The notes below the pieces were generated by a model that searched no databases, was not told the origin of the DNA, and worked only from the letters and a program-made list of their open reading frames with translations. The position numbers and the translations under genes are program-made. A stretch of 9,664 nucleotides of DNA from Alphaproteobacteria bacterium UBA2964 (GTDB lineage: Bacteria; Pseudomonadota; Alphaproteobacteria; MPNO01; UBA2964). The DNA lies in contig DEBE01000217.1 in NCBI GenBank assembly GCA_002348425.1, positions 1-9,664 on the forward strand. Reading direction: 5' to 3'. This document shows, in pieces, positions 1 through 6,065 of the stretch (positions are counted from its first letter, which is position 1; every line of letters begins with the position of its first letter).

Positions 1-1085
1 CCAAGGTGCGTCCAATGCTGGATTGTAAAATCATTCATGGACAGATCAATGACCGTCATTTTTCCTGCTGCAACCTCTTCACCCGCACCACGGGCTCCCT
101 CATAGGCTCCGATGTTATTGGATATATCAAGACAGTCGACGCACAATACTACATCTGTCTTTGCCATTAACATCTTCTTGTATTCCCCTTCCGCTTTTGT
201 TCGCCCAAAGCTGGCATTGAGGTTTTGTGGGTGGTTTGAGGGCATACAAATAATATCATGTCCATCTTGGTATGCGGCGCCGAGTATTTCCACAAGTTCG
301 GTCATTACAGGAGTGGTTGCCTTGTCATATCCGACGCGGCCACCAAGGATAAGAGGCCATTCTGCATTAACAAGTGCATCAACTGCGGAGGAGATAGATT
401 CCCTTGGAGCGGCTACCGGTGGCGCTGGCAAATAGCGAGGTGTTTTTACATCTGGCAGGGACACCCCCCCTGGAATATTTGATTCTTGGACTAAAACATC
501 AACGGATACATAGGTTGGTGAGCATGGAGCGCTGGTGGCGATACGCTGTGCACGAGCAATGGAGTCCAAACAACCTTGGAGTGTTATAGGTTCATCTGTC
601 CATTTGGTAACGTCCTTTACGATATCACATTGGGTATTAGCTGAATGAATCCAGTCTGTTTTACGGCGTTGGGCTGGGTCAGCCGGCCCAGAACCACCAA
701 GTACAACTACCGGCATACGATCGGCCATAGCATTGTAAAATGCCATTGTTGCGTGTTGAATGCCAACGAGGTCATGCAGGAATGCCATAGCCGGTTTTCC
801 AGTCGCCTTACAGTACCCTTGTGCCATTGCGACGGCTATTTCCTCATGAGCTACAAGAATGATCTGTGGTTTATGGTTTTTGGTATGATTAACTAGAGAA
901 TCGTGTACACCACGGAATGAAGAACCAGGAGTTAAAAATATATACTCATGACCCAGTAAGCCAATAAGCTCCGCTATTAGATCAGAACCATATTCCGCTT
1001 GTGGTTGGTTTGCGGGCAGGTTTACAGGGGTTTCTGACATGAAATCTGGTGCCGCGGGATAGTTATTATTGATTTCGTCGCCCAT
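1..1085 (-). CDS. ThDP-dependent enzyme, acetolactate synthase-like, 3' end outside window
   Basis: This is an uninterrupted minus-strand frame of 361 codons from ATG at 1085, running off the left edge. An in-frame TAA (1088-1086) directly precedes the ATG and AGGAAA (1096-1091) lies five bases upstream, so the start is firm. The PYR domain is recognisable: a TPGSSFRGVHDS motif at residues 52-63, the HEE motif with the presumed catalytic Glu81 that activates the ThDP N1' atom, then AQGYCKATGKPA, and DWIHSA at 144-149. A central domain begins around residue 230. The C-terminal ThDP/Mg-binding PP domain, with GDG...NN, lies outside the window. Residues 1-30 form a Pro/Asn-rich extension of low complexity. 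It is divergently transcribed from the operon at 1410 and is related to the products starting at 4244, 6066 and 8343. The ThDP family is secure; the reaction (decarboxylation, carboligation or C-C lysis of a 2-keto acid) and substrate are not known. Confidence 0.9.
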   Translation of the reverse strand, partial: MGDEINNNYPAAPDFMSETPVNLPANQPQAEYGSDLIAELIGLLGHEYIFLTPGSSFRGVHDSLVNHTKNHKPQIILVAHEEIAVAMAQGYCKATGKPAMAFLHDLVGIQHATMAFYNAMADRMPVVVLGGSGPADPAQRRKTDWIHSANTQCDIVKDVTKWTDEPITLQGCLDSIARAQRIATSAPCSPTYVSVDVLVQESNIPGGVSLPDVKTPRYLPAPPVAAPRESISSAVDALVNAEWPLILGGRVGYDKATTPVMTELVEILGAAYQDGHDIICMPSNHPQNLNASFGRTKAEGEYKKMLMAKTDVVLCVDCLDISNNIGAYEGARGAGEEVAAGKMTVIDLSMNDFTIQHWTHL

Positions 1086-1200
1086 TTAGCTTTCCTAAGG
1101 AAATTCGAGTGAATTCTATTATCTTAATTAGGTTGTTCTTTGTACTTTAATATTGAGCAAACAATTTGGCAAAGGGATCAAATTTATTTTGTTACTGAAA

Positions 1201-1229
1201 TTGACTTCTTCGTTTTTCAGGAAGATTAT
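1201..1229 (+). promoter_or_regulatory. Candidate sigma-70-type promoter for the operon
   Basis: TTGACT (1201-1206, five of six matches to TTGACA) is followed after exactly 17 bases by GATTAT (1224-1229, four of six matches to TATAAT). If used, it would leave a leader of roughly 170 bases before the ATG at 1410. The region is AT-rich, so chance matches are likely. A second, weaker pair lies nearer the gene at 1315-1342. Confidence 0.35.
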
Positions 1230-1243
1230 GATCTCTAATTATT

Positions 1244-1260
1244 TTTATTAGATTAATAAA
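1244..1260. repeat. 17-bp AT-rich dyad, possible operator
   Basis: TTTATTA (1244-1250) and TAATAAA (1254-1260) are perfect inverted repeats around a GAT centre. An overlapping dyad, AGATT (1250-1254) and AATCT (1259-1263), shares part of it. It lies just downstream of the promoter-like pair at 1201-1229. Its size and place suit a dimeric repressor or activator site, but its AT content makes chance occurrence quite possible. Confidence 0.3.
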
Positions 1261-1306
1261 TCTTTTACTGATTGTTTTTGTAATGCTTGGGTAATACGGC
1301 AGATTA

Positions 1307-1335
1307 CAGTCTTATTGTCTCATTGGCCAAGACTG
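1307..1335. repeat. Inverted repeat with nested palindrome, possible operator
   Basis: CAGTCTT (1307-1313) and AAGACTG (1329-1335) are perfect 7-bp inverted arms separated by 15 bases. The palindrome TTGGCCAA (1323-1330) overlaps the right arm. The structure overlaps the second promoter-like pair, TTGTCT (1315-1320) and TATACC (1337-1342) with a 16-base spacer. A protein bound here could control the operon starting at 1410. It is unlikely to be a terminator because no T-run follows and the loop is long. Confidence 0.35.
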
Positions 1336-1397
1336 ATATACCTTAGTCATAAACAATTAGTTAGTTGGAGCGCATAGCGGTTTATTAGGAACCGAAC

Positions 1398-1405
1398 GGG
1401 GGGGA
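1398..1405 (+). promoter_or_regulatory. Unusual all-G ribosome binding site before the 1410 gene
   Basis: Seven G residues followed by A lie five bases from the ATG at 1410. This can pair only partly with a typical anti-Shine-Dalgarno sequence. A more ordinary AGGA (1387-1390) is too far upstream to serve. The ATG is still the likely start because an in-frame TAG at 1386-1388 precludes anything much longer. Confidence 0.5.
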
Positions 1406-1409
1406 TTTA

Positions 1410-3131
1410 ATGCCGACTAAAACCTTAAAAAATGTAACGGTTGCAGATGCCTATTTAGAAGTTCTCGCCGATAGGGGTGTTGACTACTTGTTTGCCAATG
1501 CCGGTACAGATTTTGCCCCATTGATTGAAGCTCTAGCGAAGGCGCAAGCCACTGGTACGCCCCACCCACACCCAGTTACTTGTCCGCACGAAAATACTGC
1601 TCAACACATGGCTATTGGTTATTATCTCGCCACAGGTCGTCCGCAACTGACGATGATGCATGTGAACGTTGGCACCGCGAATGCGATGAATGGCTTGTTA
1701 AATGCCTCCCGGGGTCAAACCCCGATGTTATTTACTGCAGGTCGAACACCGACAAACGAAGATAAACTGAAGGGGCACCGCACACTCGATATTCATTGGA
1801 CCCAGGAAATGTATGACCAAGCGGGAATGACCCGTGAGGCGGTAAAATGGGATTATGAACTCAGGAATGGAGAACAGGTTGAGACAGTGGTCGATAGAGC
1901 GCTCAGCGTAATTATGAGTGACCCTAAAGGGCCCGCATATCTCTCGTTGCCAAGGGAAGTGTTGGCTATTGAAATGGATGAATTCAGTTTTGAATCGCCT
2001 GGTAGGATTCAGCCGGCAGCCCCAAGTCTACCCAATCCTTCAGCCCTAGATGAAGCTGCATCAATTTTAGCCAAGGCAGAAAATCCCGTGATTATTACTA
2101 ATTGGGGAGGTCGTAATCCCAATGTAATGCCTGCACTGGTTGAACTAGCCGAAAACTACGCCATACCGGTAGTTGAATATCGTAATCGTTTTGTTGCAAT
2201 GCCACGACGTCACCCAATGTTTGCTGGTGGTAATCCAAACCCCTTTGTTAAATCCGCGGATGCTATTCTCGTAATGGATTCTGCAACACCTTGGCTCCCC
2301 TCCCAAGTCACACCCTCAGAAGATTGTAAGGTTTTACATTTGGCCCCTGATCCCCATTATAGTTACCTGCCTATCAGAGGGTTTAGGTCGGATATAGCAT
2401 TGGCATGCGACAGTGCATTAGGGCTGATTGCACTCAATAATGCTATGTCAGAGCATGCAAAATCCAACCAAGAAGCTATTAAGACCCGCCGTAAAAAAAT
2501 TACCGGTATTCACGAAGAATTAGAAGAAGAGTGGAAAAAGAAATTGGAGGTTGTCAAAGATCAGACACCCATACATCCAGCATGGATATCTGACTGTATT
2601 GCAAAAATAAGTGATGCAGACACAATCTTTGCCAAAGAGTCTCAGCTCCAGGTTCAATATCTTGATACTTCTAAACCGACTAAGATTCTGAATGCGGGTG
2701 CTTCTTCAGGTTTAGGGCATGGAATGGGTGTTGCGCTGGGTGCCAAGCTTGCAAATCGCGATAACCTTGTAATTGGAACCCATGGGGACGGCTCTTATAT
2801 GTTTAATGTCCCTGTGTCAGCGCATTATGTCGCAGCAGAACAGGAATGTCCTATCTTAACCGTTGTTTTTAACAACCAAAAATGGCAGGCGGTCCGTGGT
2901 TCGACCCTTGGTTTGCATCCTGACGGGTATGCAGCAAAAGCCAATAGGCCACCATTGATGTATTTTACAGTCGATCAACATTATGAAAAATTAGTGGAAG
3001 TATCTGGGGGTTATGGAGAACAGGTTATTGATCCCAAAGACATGCTGCCGGCTCTGGAACGTGCTGTTAAGGAAGTGATGGTCAACAAAAGGTCTGCGCT
3101 GCTTAACGTGATGGCATCAGACCCAATTTAA
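1410..3131 (+). CDS. ThDP-requiring enzyme, 573 aa, acetolactate synthase/benzoylformate decarboxylase superfamily
   Basis: Complete three-domain ThDP enzyme of typical length (family about 530-600 aa). The N-terminal PYR domain (about 10-185) has FANAGTDFAPL where relatives have a PG motif, and HEN with presumed catalytic Glu61. The central domain is about 210-345. A highly charged helix (about 350-385, Lys/Glu-rich) links to the C-terminal PP domain. That domain has GASSGLGHGMG (430-440) and the ThDP/Mg motif GDGS (459-462) ending in NN (488-489). Residues 129-133 read WTQEM, close to the Q-E pair common in this superfamily; the four other ThDP proteins here have H-T or H-S instead. No signal peptide or membrane segment is evident, so it is probably cytoplasmic. 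It is first in the operon, 24 bases before the FMN dehydrogenase. Family assignment is strong; the substrate, probably a 2-keto acid or acyloin, is not inferable. Confidence 0.93.
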   Translation: MPTKTLKNVTVADAYLEVLADRGVDYLFANAGTDFAPLIEALAKAQATGTPHPHPVTCPHENTAQHMAIGYYLATGRPQLTMMHVNVGTANAMNGLLNASRGQTPMLFTAGRTPTNEDKLKGHRTLDIHWTQEMYDQAGMTREAVKWDYELRNGEQVETVVDRALSVIMSDPKGPAYLSLPREVLAIEMDEFSFESPGRIQPAAPSLPNPSALDEAASILAKAENPVIITNWGGRNPNVMPALVELAENYAIPVVEYRNRFVAMPRRHPMFAGGNPNPFVKSADAILVMDSATPWLPSQVTPSEDCKVLHLAPDPHYSYLPIRGFRSDIALACDSALGLIALNNAMSEHAKSNQEAIKTRRKKITGIHEELEEEWKKKLEVVKDQTPIHPAWISDCIAKISDADTIFAKESQLQVQYLDTSKPTKILNAGASSGLGHGMGVALGAKLANRDNLVIGTHGDGSYMFNVPVSAHYVAAEQECPILTVVFNNQKWQAVRGSTLGLHPDGYAAKANRPPLMYFTVDQHYEKLVEVSGGYGEQVIDPKDMLPALERAVKEVMVNKRSALLNVMASDPI

Positions 3132-3142
3132 TTTCGATGATA

Positions 3143-3147
3143 AAGGA
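3143..3147 (+). promoter_or_regulatory. Ribosome binding site fixing a TTG start
   Basis: AAGGA sits eight bases before TTG at 3156. An in-frame TAA at 3141-3143 leaves TTG as the only start that keeps the N-terminal helix and the conserved W-D-Y motif. The nearby ATG at 3160 is out of frame. Confidence 0.75.
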
Positions 3148-3155
3148 ATATTACG

Positions 3156-4247
3156 TTGGATGAATTTTCAACATTGCAGCAGATAGCGGTAAGGGCACGC
3201 CGTAATTTAGATTGGAATGTTTGGGATTACTTAATGGGAGGCTCAGAAAGTGAGACAACTCTAAAACGTAATCGGCAAGGGTTTGATGCCTTGGCTTTGG
3301 CTCCAAGAATTCTAAGAAATGTGATGCATGTTGATCCTTCGACGACATTTATGGGAAAGAGGCTTAACTTCCCGGTGATGTTAGCCCCCATTGGATCGCT
3401 GCAGTTGGTAACTCCTGATGGAGCCTTGGCATCTGCAAACGCGGCAGCCGAAGTGGGAACTATGTATTTTTTGAGTTCGGTTACGCAGCCGGAAATGGAA
3501 AATGTAGGCCCAGCGACGAATGGGCCAAAGGTTTATCAATTATACGTAAAAGGAGATGACGACTGGATTGATCTTCAAGTTAAGAGGGCACAAGATGCTG
3601 GCTTTGAATTTTTCTGTCTCACGGTTGATACAGCGCATTATAGTCGTCGGGAACGCGATATCATAAAAAGATGGGAACCGAGTTCACGTCGTGCCGTGGC
3701 AGAAGACGGTGGTATAGATCATCTCGCCTGTTTGGATTGGGATACCGTAAAGCGTTTTAAGGACCGGCATGATATACCCCTCATTCTTAAAGGTATTGGA
3801 ACTGCTGAAGATGCAGCGCTCTCTGTGGAGAATGGTATAGATTGCATATATGTTTCGAATCATGGCGGACGCCAGCTCGATCACGGGCGAGGATCAATTG
3901 ATGTTTTGCCTGAAGTTGTAGAGGTAGTAAAAAAGAAAGTAAGTATAATCGTTGATGGAGCAATAATGCGTGGAACAGATGTTATTAAGTCGCTGGCTCT
4001 TGGGGCGGACGCAGTTTGCATTGGGAAACTGCAGGGTCTTGGATTAGCAGCTGGGGGTAAGGATGGTCTGGTTCACACATTGAAACTTTTAGAAGCGGAG
4101 ATAAAAACCTCGATGGCGCTTTTGGGTTTACATGATTTTTCTGAATTGGATACGACGTTTGTTGAAGAAGTGGAGCCGTTAATGCCAGCACACCAGACGT
4201 CTCCTTATACACATATAGAATTGGAAGAGCGGGAGTATGAAATATGA
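3156..4247 (+). CDS. FMN-dependent alpha-hydroxy acid dehydrogenase/oxidase
   Basis: This 363-aa protein belongs to the glycolate oxidase/L-lactate dehydrogenase/mandelate dehydrogenase family, which oxidises 2-hydroxy acids to 2-keto acids with FMN. By alignment to spinach glycolate oxidase, visible active-site residues are Tyr25 (WDY), Tyr130 (QLY), Asp158 (TVDT), Arg165 (RRERD), Lys212 (LKG), and the catalytic His236 with Arg239 in SNHGGRQLD. The FMN phosphate-binding GTD region (273-275) follows Arg272. The usual IGR near the end is IGK here (Lys291), a conservative change at an FMN-phosphate contact. The stretch from Arg165 to Lys212 is about 20 residues shorter than in glycolate oxidase and has no hydrophobic segment, suggesting a soluble enzyme with a short lid loop, unlike membrane-bound mandelate dehydrogenase. 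Its stop overlaps the next start by four bases (ATGA), so it is probably translationally coupled to a ThDP enzyme. Substrate unknown. Confidence 0.93.
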   Translation: MDEFSTLQQIAVRARRNLDWNVWDYLMGGSESETTLKRNRQGFDALALAPRILRNVMHVDPSTTFMGKRLNFPVMLAPIGSLQLVTPDGALASANAAAEVGTMYFLSSVTQPEMENVGPATNGPKVYQLYVKGDDDWIDLQVKRAQDAGFEFFCLTVDTAHYSRRERDIIKRWEPSSRRAVAEDGGIDHLACLDWDTVKRFKDRHDIPLILKGIGTAEDAALSVENGIDCIYVSNHGGRQLDHGRGSIDVLPEVVEVVKKKVSIIVDGAIMRGTDVIKSLALGADAVCIGKLQGLGLAAGGKDGLVHTLKLLEAEIKTSMALLGLHDFSELDTTFVEEVEPLMPAHQTSPYTHIELEEREYEI

Positions 4248-6043
4248 GCAACATTAAGGCACATGACCGTCCGGTTAACCTAGGAAATCCGCAAATGGGC
4301 TGGGCGAGTGATGTCGCAGCAGAAATGTTGAGGCAACTTGGGATTAAATACATTTCCCTAAACCCAGGAGCGAGTTACCGTGGACTCCATGATTCAATTG
4401 TCAACTATCTAGGAAATGATACTCCGCAGATGTTGATATGTCTTCACGAAGACCATGCTGTTCACGTGGCGCAAGGCTATGCCAAAGCCACAGGCGAACC
4501 TATGGCCTGTGCTTTGCATTCTAATGTGGGGTTGATGCATGGGTTGATGGCAACTTTCAATGCTTGGTGTAATCGAGCACCGATAATCATGATGGGAGCG
4601 ACGGGTCCGGTGGATGCACCTTTAAGACGACCATGGATTGACTGGATTCATACTGCTAAGGATCAAGGAGCTTTATTACGTGATTATACCAAGTGGGATG
4701 ACGAACCGCGTTCGGCGGGTGCAATCGTAGAAACGATGCTTCGAGCGAACCAAATGGCCCGGTCGGAACCACCGGGACCCGTCTACGTCTGTCTGGACGC
4801 AGGTTTGCAGGAGGCTGCTCTTGAAGAAGATATTGAAATACCGGATGTAACGCGTTTTCAGCCTTCCGCCCCGCCTCAAGCGTCACAGGAGGCGGTGAAA
4901 CGAGTAGCAGATATGCTTCTTGCTGCATCTAATCCGATTTTAATGATTGGTCGCAGTGGAAGATCGAGGGAAGCTTGGGATAATCGCGTAAGGTTAGCTG
5001 AAGCGGTGGGTGCTGGAGTATTTACAAATTTACGCAATTCAGCTGTTTTCCCAAGCGATCATCTATTGCACGTGGGCCGACCGGCTGGCCGGATTACCGA
5101 AACGATGCGAAGTATGGTCACGGCTGCAGATGTTGTTCTTAGTCTAAATTGGCTGGATTTTGGCGGTACGCAGCGTTTGCTAACGCGAGATAGTGAGCTC
5201 AAAGGAAAAATAGTCCATTGTTCAATGGAAGAGTATGTACACAATGGCTTTGGTGGTGAATTATTTGAATTACCTATGGCGGACCTCAAAATAACCGCTG
5301 ACCATGATGCTTTTGTCGTACAGCTTATTGAAGAGATAGAGAGTCGTGGTATTTCTGGTAGTTGGGATGGAAAAAGGGTAGGACCAGATCCTGTCAGTTA
5401 TGATAACATTGCTGATCGTGAACCTGATAGTGTCTTACAACCAGCAGACATCGTTACTGCTTTAGCAGAAGTTCAGGGTAAACGAAAAATTAGCTTGAAC
5501 CGAGTAAGTTCTGGTGGTGTTGGGCCGGCCTATCAATTTACTGACCCTTTGTCTTACTTGGGTCATGATGGTGGCGGTGGTTTGGCGTCTGGCCCGGGGA
5601 CCTCCGTCGGTGCCGCGCTAGCAGTTATGGATACCGATTGGCTAGCCGTTTCCGTTCTTGGTGATGGAGACTTCATGCAGGGAAATACCGCACTTTGGAC
5701 GGCTGCGAAATATAAAATTCCGATGCTTGTGATTATATCTAATAACCGTTCCAACTTTAATGATGAACTGCACCAGGAAACGGTAGCGAAGGATCGCGAT
5801 CGTCCGGTAGAAAATCGTTGGATTGGGATGAGAATTAGTGAGCCAGATATAGATTTAAGCGAGCTTGCAGAGTCTCTTGGTTTTGAAGCGCAAGGCCCCA
5901 TAACAACATCCGGTGAGTTGTTAGAGGCAATGGAAAAGGGTTTGAAAGCTGTGGAAGATGGTAAGCAGCATTTTATTAATGTTCACGTTGATACTGGTTA
6001 TGCCGAGCCACCGCTGATGCGTGGCGGCAATAAAGGCGTGTGA
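4244..6043 (+). CDS. ThDP-dependent enzyme, tandem paralogue A, 599 aa
   Basis: Full-length ThDP enzyme. ATG overlaps the preceding TGA in ATGA, with GGGAG at 4231-4235 as ribosome binding site. The PYR domain carries LNPGASYRGLHDS (39-51), HED with presumed catalytic Glu69, AQGYAKATGEP, and RRPWIDWIHTAKDQG (128-142). The central domain spans about 215-365. The PP domain has DGGGGLASG (442-450), GDGD (473-476) and NN (500-501), the standard ThDP/Mg signature. A charged block right after it, NFNDELHQETVAK, then DRPVENRWIG, is almost unchanged in the next gene product. Unlike the 573-aa enzyme, it has no long charged helix before the PP domain. It is predicted cytoplasmic, with no signal peptide or membrane segment. 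Coupling to the FMN dehydrogenase suggests it acts on the keto acid product, as benzoylformate decarboxylase follows mandelate dehydrogenase; this is inference. Confidence 0.92.
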   Translation: MSNIKAHDRPVNLGNPQMGWASDVAAEMLRQLGIKYISLNPGASYRGLHDSIVNYLGNDTPQMLICLHEDHAVHVAQGYAKATGEPMACALHSNVGLMHGLMATFNAWCNRAPIIMMGATGPVDAPLRRPWIDWIHTAKDQGALLRDYTKWDDEPRSAGAIVETMLRANQMARSEPPGPVYVCLDAGLQEAALEEDIEIPDVTRFQPSAPPQASQEAVKRVADMLLAASNPILMIGRSGRSREAWDNRVRLAEAVGAGVFTNLRNSAVFPSDHLLHVGRPAGRITETMRSMVTAADVVLSLNWLDFGGTQRLLTRDSELKGKIVHCSMEEYVHNGFGGELFELPMADLKITADHDAFVVQLIEEIESRGISGSWDGKRVGPDPVSYDNIADREPDSVLQPADIVTALAEVQGKRKISLNRVSSGGVGPAYQFTDPLSYLGHDGGGGLASGPGTSVGAALAVMDTDWLAVSVLGDGDFMQGNTALWTAAKYKIPMLVIISNNRSNFNDELHQETVAKDRDRPVENRWIGMRISEPDIDLSELAESLGFEAQGPITTSGELLEAMEKGLKAVEDGKQHFINVHVDTGYAEPPLMRGGNKGV

Positions 6044-6065
6044 CGGTTAGGGATAGGAGATAAAA

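Larger units (their letters stand above)
1086..1409. promoter_or_regulatory. Divergent intergenic control region
   Basis: These 324 bases contain no convincing gene and are clearly more AT-rich than the flanking coding sequence. They separate two divergently transcribed ThDP-enzyme genes, so promoters and operators for both should lie here. On the minus side, GATAAT (1123-1118) resembles a -10 box but has no convincing -35 partner. On the plus side there are two promoter-like pairs and two short dyads, listed separately. No riboswitch or terminator structure was recognised, and no regulator gene is present in the window. Confidence 0.7.

Noticed and set aside
112..896. Several short plus-strand open frames (112-435, 258-482, 404-589, 645-896)
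   Set aside because: They lie antisense to a well-supported minus-strand ThDP gene and their translations show no recognisable family motifs.
1307..1335. Inverted repeat read as an intrinsic terminator
   Set aside because: The arms are only 7 bp with a 15-base loop and no T-run follows on either strand.
3985..4353. 122-codon minus-strand open frame
   Set aside because: It crosses the overlap of two well-supported plus-strand genes and shows no family features.
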